Origin: Armatimonadota bacterium | Lineage (GTDB): Bacteria > Armatimonadota > Zipacnadia > UBA1398 > JAKPQA01 | DNA length: 32,791 nt | Direction of reading: 5' to 3' | Assembly (NCBI GenBank): GCA_029547025.1 | Contig: JAKPQA010000229.1 | Location: forward strand, 1 to 32,791 | In this document: piece after piece, positions 1 through 7,651 of the stretch | Layout: every line of letters starts with the position of its first letter | How positions within the stretch are numbered: the stretch's first letter is position 1 | Translations under genes and position numbers: made by a program | The notes under the pieces: model-generated | The model's input: only the letters and a program-made list of their open reading frames with translations | What the model was told of the DNA's origin: nothing | The model's database searches: none

Positions 1-1620
1 ACCGAGGCGCGCGGGGCACTCCGCGATGCGCTGGTGGGGGCTGACGGCGCATGGGCCAGGGCGCTGGTCAACTCGCTGGGCGCGCTGCGCGACGCCGAGT
101 CCTTGCCGGCCATTGCCGGGCTTCTCGCGAGCAACGACGCCGGTCTTCGGGCTGCGGCGGCCCGGGCCCTGGCCTGGACCGGCGATCCGGCGTATGCGGA
201 CCGCCTCCGCCGGGTGGCTGCCGAGGCGACGCCCGAGACCCAGTTTGATGCCACGGACGCGCTGCTGCGCTATGCGGACGCCATGGCGGTTCGCGGGGGC
301 AACTGGGACCGCGCCATGGCGCTGTTCCGCGAGGTGCTCGAGAGCCAGCCCGAGGGAGTGCTGAAGGATGGCGCACTCGTTGGGCTGGGCAGGTTCGGCG
401 ATGAGACCGTAGTGGCTCCCATCCTGGCCACGCTGGCCTCGGCCGAGGATCCTCGAACGCGCGGCGCGTGCATGGTGGCGCTGGAGGCACTCAAGGGCCC
501 CGGGCCAGGCAAGGCCCTTGTCGCAGCCTATCCCGGGCTGACGGGGCAAGCTCAGGTAGCGATGATCGCGATGTTCGGACGCAAGGGCGGGGCAGCCGTG
601 TTGCCAGCCATCCTTGAGGCGGCGAGGAGTGAAGAGGCCGAGCTGCGCCAGACGGCGCTGCGCGCCCTGGGGATCTGTGCCGAACCGGGCGGCGTGCCCG
701 TGCTGGCCCAGGCGGCAGTCTCGGGCCCGGATGAGGAGCGTCCGCTCGCGGTAGACGCGCTGGCGCGGGCCGCCCAGACGCTTCGCGAGCGGGGCCGCAC
801 CGACGATGCGGGCCGCGCGTACGGGGCCCTGTACGAGGCGGCGCCGACGCCGGAGCTGCGTCAGACCGCGCTGGATGGCATCATCGCGTGTCCGGTAGCC
901 GAGGCGTTCGACATTGTGTTCCGCGTGGGCGGCGAGCTGGAACCGTCCGCTCTGTCACCCCCGGCTCAGATCGCGATGCTGGGCGCACTGGCCAAAGTGG
1001 GGCGCAAGGGCGAGGCCATGGAGCTCCTCGACGCGCTCACGAACCAGCCACTCGTGGGCGATGGTGTGGCCCAGCTCGCCGCGTCGCTGGCTCCCCTGGC
1101 CGGGGATATGAATGTCCCACAGCGGCTTGGGTTCGTGACGGACTGGCGTGTGGTCGGGCCCTTCCCCTTCGGCGGGCCGGGGTCAGGGCTCGATGAGGAA
1201 CACGTGGGCGAGCCGAAGGTCGATCTGGCCGCTCGGTACCAGGTCGGCGACGCGGAAGTGGCCTGGCAGGAAGTACACAGCCGAGACCTGGCGGGCATCG
1301 TCAGCCTGCACGACGTGTTCGGTATGGTTGAGCGGCGCGTCTGTTACGCCTACACGAGGATCGATGTGCCTGAGGGCGGAGACGCGATCCTTCGTTGTGG
1401 CAGTGACGACGGGATCAAGGCCTGGGTCAACGGTGAGGTCGTGCTCAATCATGATGTGGATCGGGGGGCCCAGGTCGATCAAGACCAGGCGCCCTGCACG
1501 CTTCGGGCAGGCACGAACGAGCTGTTGGTGAAGATCAGCCAGGGCGGCGGAGGGTGGAACTTCTGCCTGCGGTTCACCACACCCGATGGCCGTCCACTGG
1601 TGTCGAGCCCGGCGAGGTAG
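1..1620 (+). CDS. HEAT-repeat protein with C-terminal beta-sandwich, 5' partial
   Basis: The frame is open from the first base of the window, so the N-terminus is missing; the GTG at 34 is probably only an internal codon. The first ~360 residues are alanine- and leucine-rich paired helices of about 30 residues with HEAT-repeat periodicity, for example around 'ALRALGICAEPGGVPVLAQA'. From about residue 375 (after 'RLGFVTDWRVVGPFPF') it changes to a beta-rich module with 'CGSDDGIKAWVNGEVVLN' and 'LRAGTNELLVKISQGGGGW', the pattern of PA14/galactose-binding-like beta-sandwiches attached to HEAT proteins in planctomycete- and Armatimonadota-type genomes. A surface or periplasmic scaffold that binds carbohydrate or protein is plausible, but no catalytic motif is visible. 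It ends 44 bp before the ATPase gene. The fold call is fairly firm; the function is unknown. Confidence 0.8.
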   Translation, partial: TEARGALRDALVGADGAWARALVNSLGALRDAESLPAIAGLLASNDAGLRAAAARALAWTGDPAYADRLRRVAAEATPETQFDATDALLRYADAMAVRGGNWDRAMALFREVLESQPEGVLKDGALVGLGRFGDETVVAPILATLASAEDPRTRGACMVALEALKGPGPGKALVAAYPGLTGQAQVAMIAMFGRKGGAAVLPAILEAARSEEAELRQTALRALGICAEPGGVPVLAQAAVSGPDEERPLAVDALARAAQTLRERGRTDDAGRAYGALYEAAPTPELRQTALDGIIACPVAEAFDIVFRVGGELEPSALSPPAQIAMLGALAKVGRKGEAMELLDALTNQPLVGDGVAQLAASLAPLAGDMNVPQRLGFVTDWRVVGPFPFGGPGSGLDEEHVGEPKVDLAARYQVGDAEVAWQEVHSRDLAGIVSLHDVFGMVERRVCYAYTRIDVPEGGDAILRCGSDDGIKAWVNGEVVLNHDVDRGAQVDQDQAPCTLRAGTNELLVKISQGGGGWNFCLRFTTPDGRPLVSSPAR

Positions 1621-1664
1621 AGACAGCGCTCGAGTGGCACCGACAGAGGGGAGGAGTCCTGCCG

Positions 1665-3050
1665 ATGTTCCGCCGGCTCCGAATCCAGAACTTCAAGTGC
1701 TGGGCAGACACCGGCGAGATGCGCCTGGCCCCCATCACAGTGCTGTTTGGCCGGAACAGCTCCGGCAAGACGAGCATCATTCGCTTCCTGCTCATGCTGA
1801 AGCAGACGGTGGAATCGCCAGACAGGCTGCGAGTTCTTCACCTCGGCGACTCGGCATCGGCCGCCGACCTTGGCACGTACCATGACTTCGTCCACGGCCA
1901 CGACGCGCGTCGAGACTTGCGGTTCGAGCTCGAGTGGGACCTGCCCTCGCGTCTGGTTCTCAGCGAGGTCGATGAGACAGGCAGCCGGACCTTTGCCGGG
2001 CGGGCGCTTCGCTTCGAGGCCGCCGTCGGCGAAGCGAACGGGGCGGGCGCACTCTCGGTGCGTCGCATGGAGTACGTTCTCGGGCCGGATGAGGCCGATG
2101 GCACGCGAGTGTGGATGTGCGCGGCCGAGGACCGCACCCGCCACGAGCTGGGCAGTTCGCCCCTAGCCATGAGACGCAGGCAGGGCCGGCCGCGGCAGCG
2201 CGTCGCTCCCGTCAAGTTCTATGGCTTCCCCGAGGAGGAGGTGGCGGCCCACCAGGATGCCGGCGGCCTTCTCGATCTGGTTCTCGCACTCGAGCAGCGG
2301 CTAAGGGGCCTCCACTACGTGGGCCCACTCAGGGGGTACCCAAACCGCTCCTATGTGTGGTCCGGGCAGGCACCCCAAGAGGTGGGGGCTCGGGGGGCCG
2401 ATGTTGTCCCGGCCCTACTCGGCGCTCGTGACCGGGCGATCTCGCCGGGCCCACGGAGAAAATCGGTACCATTCCACGAGCTCATCGCGCGCTGGCTCCG
2501 CGAGCTCGGACTCGTACACTCGTTCGAGGTGAAGCCGCTCGCGAGCCATCGCCGCGAGCATGAGGTCCTCGTCCGCGCGTGGGGCGGCGGCCCTGAGGTG
2601 AACCTGGTTGACGTGGGATTCGGCATCTCCCAGGTCCTCCCCGTCATCGTTCAGTGCTTCTACGCGACGCGGGGTTCGCTCGTCATCCTGGAGCAACCTG
2701 AGATCCACCTCCACCCTTCCGCCCAGTCTGGGCTGGCGGACCTGCTGACGGAGGCCATCCATGCGCGGGAAGATGGCGAGGACCGCGGCGTGCAACTCCT
2801 GGTCGAGAGCCACTCGGAACACCTCCTGGAGCGGCTACAGCGGCGGATCGCGGAGGGGAAGCTGAGCAAGGATGATGTGGCGGTCTACTTCTGCGAGCAG
2901 GAAGGGGCGGCCTCGAAGATGACGCCGCTCGAGCTCGACCGGTTCGGCAACATCAGCAACTGGCCCGATGGGTTCTTCGGCGACGAGATGGGGGATGTGC
3001 TTGCCCGGGCGGAGGCCGAGGCGAAACGGCGGCAGGGAGCTCTGAAGTGA
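1665..3050 (+). CDS. AAA/ABC-type ATPase of the DUF3696 family (OLD/AAA15-like)
   Basis: Predicted 461-residue cytoplasmic ATPase. It has Walker A (GRNSSGKT, 29-36), an ABC-like signature (VGFGISQVLP, about 317-326), Walker B (VILEQPEIHLHP, centred on E343) and a switch histidine (VESHSEHLL, H383). The C-terminal stretch with 'YFCEQEG' and 'DRFGNISNWPDGFFGDEM' is typical of DUF3696. The open frame extends upstream to 1554, but the ATG at 1665 is preceded by GAGGGGAGGAG and gives the usual 'MFRRLRIQNFKCW' start. The next gene, a PIN nuclease, overlaps its stop by 4 bp (GTGA), so the two are translationally coupled. ATPases of this family act with separate nuclease partners in anti-phage or plasmid-exclusion systems such as PARIS and Septu. 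A defence role is inferred from this pairing. A transporter role is unlikely because there is no permease and the motifs are of the SMC/OLD type. Confidence 0.88.
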   Translation: MFRRLRIQNFKCWADTGEMRLAPITVLFGRNSSGKTSIIRFLLMLKQTVESPDRLRVLHLGDSASAADLGTYHDFVHGHDARRDLRFELEWDLPSRLVLSEVDETGSRTFAGRALRFEAAVGEANGAGALSVRRMEYVLGPDEADGTRVWMCAAEDRTRHELGSSPLAMRRRQGRPRQRVAPVKFYGFPEEEVAAHQDAGGLLDLVLALEQRLRGLHYVGPLRGYPNRSYVWSGQAPQEVGARGADVVPALLGARDRAISPGPRRKSVPFHELIARWLRELGLVHSFEVKPLASHRREHEVLVRAWGGGPEVNLVDVGFGISQVLPVIVQCFYATRGSLVILEQPEIHLHPSAQSGLADLLTEAIHAREDGEDRGVQLLVESHSEHLLERLQRRIAEGKLSKDDVAVYFCEQEGAASKMTPLELDRFGNISNWPDGFFGDEMGDVLARAEAEAKRRQGALK

Positions 3051-3568
3051 GCGACTTCGTCATCGACACGAATGTCGCCGTCGTTGCAGACCGTCGAGGC
3101 CCGAGCAACACAACGGAAGGATGCATCCTCGCGGCGATAGCGGCACTCCGGCGAGTTCAGGAGAGTGACCGCCTCGTGCTCGATGCGGGCGGGCGCATCC
3201 TGGCAGAGTACACGGAGAACGTGAGGACGGCCGGACAACCGGGCCCCGATCAGCGCTTCCTCAGGTGGGTCCACCGCCATCAGTACAACGAGCAGCGGTG
3301 CGTCCGAGTGGCGATCCACGTGCGCGGAGATGAAGGTGAGGACTACGAGGAGTTCCCGGACGCCGCCGACCTGACTGACTTCGATCGGTCCGACCGCAAG
3401 TTCGTGGCAGTGGCTCTGGCACGCGGGCCCGTTACGCCCATCATCCAAGCCACCGATGCCGAGTGGTGGCGGCGCCGCCATGCGCTGGCCTCCGCTGGCG
3501 TGAGGATTGAGTTCATCTGCCCGGATGACATCCAGCGCTCTCACCGCGCCCTCCTCAACACGCGGTAG
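3047..3568 (+). CDS. PIN-domain-like nuclease, partner of the DUF3696 ATPase
   Basis: 173-residue protein beginning 'MSDFVIDTNVAVVA', the classic PIN N-terminus with metal-binding D7 and N9. Other acidic positions expected of a PIN active site are visible: E54 (RILAEY), D116 (FDRSDRKFVAVAL) and D137 (QATDAEW). PIN domains are Mg-dependent RNases or DNases. The GTG start overlaps the ATPase stop, with GGGAG a few bases upstream. The 173 residues exceed a typical VapC toxin (about 130), and there is no small antitoxin gene upstream, so this is not an ordinary VapBC pair. The coupled ATPase suggests a regulated effector whose nuclease is held or triggered by ATP binding. That mechanism is inference; the PIN fold call is fairly strong. 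Confidence 0.8.
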   Translation: MSDFVIDTNVAVVADRRGPSNTTEGCILAAIAALRRVQESDRLVLDAGGRILAEYTENVRTAGQPGPDQRFLRWVHRHQYNEQRCVRVAIHVRGDEGEDYEEFPDAADLTDFDRSDRKFVAVALARGPVTPIIQATDAEWWRRRHALASAGVRIEFICPDDIQRSHRALLNTR

Positions 3569-3666
3569 CCGCGCGGGGGCGCAGGACATACGGTCCACGT
3601 GCTGAACACGCGAGACGACCCAGTTGGGGAGGTCCGCGTGGGGAGTCCTGTTTGGAGGCGAATCGC

Positions 3667-4671
3667 ATGGCCGATACGCTGCGCGCGGGTGTCATTGGGT
3701 GTGGGGTCATGGGTGCAGACCACGCGCGCCTGTATGCCGAGATGGCCGATGTTGAGCTCGCGGTCGTGATGGATCCCGCCGGCGCCCGGGCCCGTGAGCT
3801 TGCCGGACTCCATGGCTGCGAGGTGTGCACGGATCTGGATACGGTGGCCGAGTTCGGGCTCGATGTGGTCAGCATCTGTGTTGATGATCGGTACCACCGC
3901 GAACCGGCGGTTCGCATGGCCCAGTGTGGCACGCATATCCTCATGGAGAAGCCATTGGCGACGACGCTTGAGGACTGCGACGCGATCATTCAGGCGGCGC
4001 AGCAGGCGGGCGTGAAGCTGATGGTGGGCCACTGCGTGCGGTTCGACCCCCGTTACCATTCGGCGCACCAGGCCATTTGTCGTGGTGACTTGGGCGAGAT
4101 CTCAACGGCCTACGCGCGGCGGGTGAACACGCTCTCGACCGCCCGGCGGATCGGGGGACGCGTGGAACTGCCCTTCTACCTCGGGGTGCACGACATCGAC
4201 ATCTTGCGTTGGCTGGTGGGGAGCGAGATCCGCACGGTCCATGCCGTGGCCAGCAGGAAGGTGCTCCCGACGTTGGGCATCGATGCGGCCGACGCGTACC
4301 ATGCGACCTTCGGGTTCGACAATGGGGCCATCGGAGCGCTCGAGCTCTCGTGGGCCGCGCCCGATGGCATGGGGTGGATGCTGGACGCCGTGTGCACGAT
4401 TACCGGCACACAGGGCATGGTGCGGATCGACGTATGCGGCGAGGGCTACACCAAGGCCGACCGCTCCGGGGTCAGCGGCGGCGGAGTCACCTACGGCTAC
4501 GAGCTGGGCGGACGGCTGTACGGGGCCCTGCAGGCGGAGGTGGCCCATTTCGTCTCGTGTGTCGTTGATGACCGGCCACCCCTGACTGCCAACACCGATG
4601 CGCGCCGGGCGGTCGAGGTGGCCATCGCGATGGTCGAGTCCGCGCGAACCGGCGCGACGATCACACTCTAG
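3667..4671 (+). CDS. Gfo/Idh/MocA family NAD(P)-dependent oxidoreductase
   Basis: 334-residue enzyme, the usual family length. The N-terminal Rossmann motif is GVIGCGVMGADH (8-19), followed by the family EKP signature (LMEKPLATT, E94-K95-P96) and the 'GVHDIDILRWLVG' motif of the C-terminal alpha/beta domain, where the conserved His/Asp lies at the active site. These enzymes oxidise or reduce sugars, inositols or sugar derivatives at the expense of NAD(P); the substrate cannot be read from sequence. The start is the ATG at 3667, with GGAGG 8 bases upstream; the in-frame TTG at 3652 is too far from any Shine-Dalgarno. The nucleoside hydrolase gene follows after 36 bp on the same strand, so the pair is probably co-transcribed. 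Confidence 0.9.
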   Translation: MADTLRAGVIGCGVMGADHARLYAEMADVELAVVMDPAGARARELAGLHGCEVCTDLDTVAEFGLDVVSICVDDRYHREPAVRMAQCGTHILMEKPLATTLEDCDAIIQAAQQAGVKLMVGHCVRFDPRYHSAHQAICRGDLGEISTAYARRVNTLSTARRIGGRVELPFYLGVHDIDILRWLVGSEIRTVHAVASRKVLPTLGIDAADAYHATFGFDNGAIGALELSWAAPDGMGWMLDAVCTITGTQGMVRIDVCGEGYTKADRSGVSGGGVTYGYELGGRLYGALQAEVAHFVSCVVDDRPPLTANTDARRAVEVAIAMVESARTGATITL

Positions 4672-4707
4672 GAGGGACGCTCGGCCCCGCGCCGAGAGCA
4701 CACAGCC

Positions 4708-5595
4708 ATGGGCGAACGGATCCCGCTGATACTCGACACCGATATTGGCTCTGATATCGACGACGCCGTGTGCCTGTCGTACCTGCTGCGCGAGCCACGG
4801 TGCGAGCTGCTGGGCGTGACCACGGTCACGGGCGATGTGGCGAAGCGGGCAGCTCTGTGTGAGGTCATCTGCCGGGCGGCGGGCCGCGAGGACGTACCCA
4901 TCCATGCGGGTGTGGGCCCGGCGCTCCTCGGTGCGCCGGGGCAGCCGCACGTGCCTCAGTACGAGGCCATCGCCGACCGGCCCCATCGGCGGGACTGGGA
5001 GCCCAACACGGCCATTGGGTTCCTGCGGCAGACGATCCGCAGCCGGCCGGGCGAGGTCACGCTGCTGACCATCGGGCCTCTGACAAACGCCGGCCTGCTG
5101 TTCTCGGTAGACCCCGAGATCCCGGGGCTACTGCGTGAGCTGGTCATGATGTGCGGCGTGTTCACGGCGGGCAAGGGGTTCGGGCCGGGCGCACGCGAGT
5201 GGAACGCATTGTGCGACCCCCTGGCCACGGCCATGGTCTACCAGGCTCGTCCGCCTCGGTGTACCTCGATCGGTCTCGAGGTGACGACGCGGTGCGTGCT
5301 GCCCGCTGACGAGTGCCGCCAGCGCTTCCGCGCCATCGGCGGGCCGTTGGGCATCGTGGCCGACATGGCCGAGGTGTGGTTCCGGGGCTGCCCGGGCATC
5401 ACGTTCCACGATCCCCTGGCAGCCGTGGCGACGTTCACGCCGGATGTGTGCACCTATGCCTCAGGTACCGTCGACATCCACCTGGGCGACCCGAATCTGG
5501 CCGGGCTGACCCGATTCGTGCCCGACGAGAACGGCGCGCACCGCGTGGCGGTGGACGTCGACGCGGAGAGGTTCTTCGAGCTCTACTTCACCTAA
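4708..5595 (+). CDS. Inosine-uridine-preferring nucleoside hydrolase family protein
   Basis: 295-residue protein with the calcium-binding N-terminal motif of the family (LDTDIGSDIDDAV, D10, D12, D18, D19) and the C-terminal 'TFHDPLAAVATF' motif containing the conserved His-Asp pair. The family hydrolyses the N-glycosidic bond of ribonucleosides to free base and ribose; some members act on other ribosides. 'LTIGPLTNAGLL' and 'MMCGVF' in the middle match the conserved core strands. No signal peptide is visible, so it is probably cytoplasmic. It lies 36 bp downstream of the Gfo/Idh oxidoreductase, which suggests use of a nucleoside-like or sugar substrate. It ends just before the inverted-repeat element at 5614. 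Confidence 0.92.
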   Translation: MGERIPLILDTDIGSDIDDAVCLSYLLREPRCELLGVTTVTGDVAKRAALCEVICRAAGREDVPIHAGVGPALLGAPGQPHVPQYEAIADRPHRRDWEPNTAIGFLRQTIRSRPGEVTLLTIGPLTNAGLLFSVDPEIPGLLRELVMMCGVFTAGKGFGPGAREWNALCDPLATAMVYQARPPRCTSIGLEVTTRCVLPADECRQRFRAIGGPLGIVADMAEVWFRGCPGITFHDPLAAVATFTPDVCTYASGTVDIHLGDPNLAGLTRFVPDENGAHRVAVDVDAERFFELYFT

Positions 5596-5613
5596 CGGCG
5601 GCGGAGAGCTCAC

Positions 5614-5847
5614 AAACCGGTGACAGTCACCCATTTCTAGAGTTCAAAAAATAGATTACTATCACAGATGGTCCGCAATTAAGCCCGATGCCAGAGGCGT
5701 ATGTCGCATCACCTCTGTAGCCGGGGCTTTAGCCTCGGCTCACAATGGCCTGTAGAGCCACTTCGCGCGAGGCTGAAGCCTCGCCTACGGTTGGGTGTGC
5801 GTGGGTGCCGACCCCAAGTGCGTGCCATTCGCAACTGTCACCGGTTT
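5614..5847. repeat. MITE-like inverted-repeat element enclosing a REP pair
   Basis: The 323-bp stretch 5596-5918 has no convincing gene. It contains a 14-bp perfect inverted repeat, AAACCGGTGACAGT at 5614-5627 and its reverse complement at 5834-5847, with a further palindrome GGTGAC-A-GTCACC at the left end (5619-5631). The interior has an AT-rich stretch (about 5635-5680) unlike the flanking GC-rich DNA. No target-site duplication is evident. The ends resemble those of small non-autonomous elements mobilised in trans; no transposase is present in the window. Confidence 0.6.
5718..5788. repeat. GTAG-headed REP doublet (REPIN-like)
   Basis: Two related imperfect palindromes lie in inverted orientation. 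The left unit (5718-5740) reads GTAG followed by an AGCCGGGGCT / AGCCTCGGCT stem with one wobble. The right unit (5767-5788) has a perfect 8-bp stem GCGAGGCT-GA-AGCCTCGC ending in CTAC, the complement of the GTAG head. A GTAG tetranucleotide next to a hairpin is the hallmark of REP sequences processed by RAYT (Y1/IS200-like) transposases, and two inverted copies make a REPIN. Confidence 0.6.
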
Positions 5848-5918
5848 CCGGCCCGCCGACGTGCGGCCGACCGTCTGGGCCGGCAATGGGGCTGAGGGCC
5901 ATCAAGCGCCGCGCCCCC

Positions 5919-6371
5919 TCAGTGCATCTGAGTGTCGCCGAGTAGCCGCTGGATGTAGCAGACCTGGCCCGCGTGGTACATGTTGTGACCAGACGTCAGG
6001 AACAGGAACTCGGCTACGGACATGACGGCGCCCCATGGCATGGTGACCTGCTCATCAAGCCGCGCATCGGGCACGGCGCGTATGGCGGCCGCCAGCTCAG
6101 TCTTCGTCTCGAGGGCCAGGGCCTGTGCGGCCTCAAAGGTCGGGTAGTCCTCCTTGCTGGGCCCTCCCTCCGTGTCCGGGGCCTCGCCGCGCAGCATGGC
6201 GGCCACCATCCGCTGGATGCCCGCGCACTCGACGAGGACGTCGAGGGCGGAGCGCGTGGTTTCGTTGGGCGCCCAGTCGCGCTTGTCGACTGGAGTCTCT
6301 TTGACGGCGGTGAGGAGCTGGTCGACGGACCCCTCGAGCGCCATAGCGGCCACGTCCTGGATCCTGGGCAT
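5919..6371 (-). CDS. DinB-like (DinB_2/DUF664-type) four-helix protein
   Basis: 150-residue, mostly helical protein starting 'MPRIQDVAAMALEG'. The C-terminal 'SGHNMYHAGQVCYIQRLLGD' is the hallmark of the DinB/YfiT superfamily, where both histidines bind a divalent metal. The first metal histidine, normally in an 'H' motif near residue 50, appears replaced (VLVECAGIQRMV), so metal binding may be incomplete. Members include thiol-dependent transferases and many proteins of unknown role. The frame remains open far upstream to 6911, but that part is antisense to the zinc-ribbon gene; the ATG at 6369-6371 has GGAAGGA upstream and gives a normal family length. It is divergent from the gene at 6553. 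Confidence 0.78.
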   Translation of the reverse strand: MPRIQDVAAMALEGSVDQLLTAVKETPVDKRDWAPNETTRSALDVLVECAGIQRMVAAMLRGEAPDTEGGPSKEDYPTFEAAQALALETKTELAAAIRAVPDARLDEQVTMPWGAVMSVAEFLFLTSGHNMYHAGQVCYIQRLLGDTQMH

Positions 6372-6552
6372 GCTGGCACCATCCTTCCGGGTGATGGGTG
6401 GGGCTTCGTTGGGCAGGAACCGGTCACCTGCCATCGGCTGCGGCGCCTGCCGGCCTCTGATGGCAGGTTCGTCGCCGGTGCGGGCTGAAGAATGACTGGG
6501 CTGCGGAGGCGTTGTCCATGGCAAGCGCTGCCCGCGGCGAGAGGTGATCGTG

Positions 6553-7647
6553 ATGCGATGCCCCCATTGCGGTAAGGACGTGAAACCCAAGGGCCCCAAC
6601 TGCCCCGCGTGCGGCCAACGCATCTTTGGCAGTGGGGGGGCCCTGGACTCGACACCGGCGCCACCGACGACTGCCCCGAAGGCGCCCGCCGCGCCGCCAG
6701 CCGTGGCCCCGCCGCCCAAGCCCGCTCCTCCGAGCGCTGGTCCCGACGATAGCGGCGTGTCGCTGGCCGTCGATGTGGTGGCCGACCTGGGCGACACGGG
6801 GGACGATGTCGGCCTGGACCTGGACGCCGAACTGGGCGTGGGCGCTGTCCTCGGCAGCTCGGGCGCGACAGCAGCCGCGGAGGTGGAGCCGGCGGCGGCT
6901 GCCGAGGGCACCGGGTGGACCTCGGTGGACCTCGATGCCGAGGACGTCGTCGAGGCTCAAGAGGCGCAGGAGCGAGCGCGGGCCGCCGAGTTGCAGGAGT
7001 CGATGGTCACCGAGGACCGCATCCGCAGCCGCCGGGAGACGGCCTTCGTCGAGGAGTCCGCCGAGTCGCTATATGACGAGAGCCTCATGGGGGGACTGTA
7101 CATCGGCGGGCTGGTGGGCGCACTGGCGGGCTACTTCCAGGCGAAGGGAAGCGGGGGGAGTCTCTGGGGCGGGCCGATCGTGGGAGCGGTGATCGGCGCC
7201 CTGATCGGTCTGGCGATCGGCGTCGCCGTAGGGCGCGGGGGAGCGGCGGGGGTGCGGACCCATCGGGGACAAGCGTTCCTGATCGGTGTGGGCATCGTGC
7301 TGCTGGCCGGGCCCATCATCGCGGTGCTGGTGGCGCTGATGGCCTGGGGATTCGGGAAGCATCCCCTGTGGGCGGCACTGTCATACCTGGTCCTGGCTTT
7401 CGCTTTCTTCGCGCTGACCTGGCAGGATGCGAAACGCAGGCAGGCCGACAGCCCCTTGACCTGGGGGCTGATCGTGGCCGCGCTGCCGCCGTTGCTGGGT
7501 CTGTACTACTCTCGCAGGCCCCATGGGGAGCTGGTCCAGTGTGGGTCTCCCCAGTGTGGCGAGTGGCATCTCTCGACGCACACCAAGTGCCCGCACTGTG
7601 GCTATGCGCGCCGCGCCGGCGTCATCGAGAAACATGTGGAGCTGTAG
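6553..7647 (+). CDS. Membrane protein with zinc ribbons at both ends
   Basis: 364 residues. The N-terminus is a zinc ribbon (MRCPHCGKDVKPKGPNCPAC; C3, C6, C17, C20). A Pro/Ala-rich linker (about 30-65), an acidic low-complexity region (65-135) and a charged helix (135-175) follow. About five hydrophobic segments come next (roughly 179-196, 207-228, 241-266, 272-290, 303-320), the first two glycine-rich and 'GGxxxG'-like. A second ribbon closes the protein (C330, C335, C346, C349). I do not recognise a named family. The design suggests a membrane protein with cytosolic metal-binding ends. The ATG at 6553 was chosen because AGAGGTGATC, a near-full anti-16S match, lies just upstream; an in-frame GTG at 6544 overlaps that site. 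Its stop is 4 bp from the convergent GH76 stop. Confidence 0.82.
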   Translation: MRCPHCGKDVKPKGPNCPACGQRIFGSGGALDSTPAPPTTAPKAPAAPPAVAPPPKPAPPSAGPDDSGVSLAVDVVADLGDTGDDVGLDLDAELGVGAVLGSSGATAAAEVEPAAAAEGTGWTSVDLDAEDVVEAQEAQERARAAELQESMVTEDRIRSRRETAFVEESAESLYDESLMGGLYIGGLVGALAGYFQAKGSGGSLWGGPIVGAVIGALIGLAIGVAVGRGGAAGVRTHRGQAFLIGVGIVLLAGPIIAVLVALMAWGFGKHPLWAALSYLVLAFAFFALTWQDAKRRQADSPLTWGLIVAALPPLLGLYYSRRPHGELVQCGSPQCGEWHLSTHTKCPHCGYARRAGVIEKHVEL

Positions 7648-7651
7648 AGGC

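Noticed and set aside
1665-3050. ABC transporter ATP-binding subunit
   Set aside because: The motifs are of OLD/SMC-like DUF3696 type with no permease gene nearby, and the partner is a nuclease.
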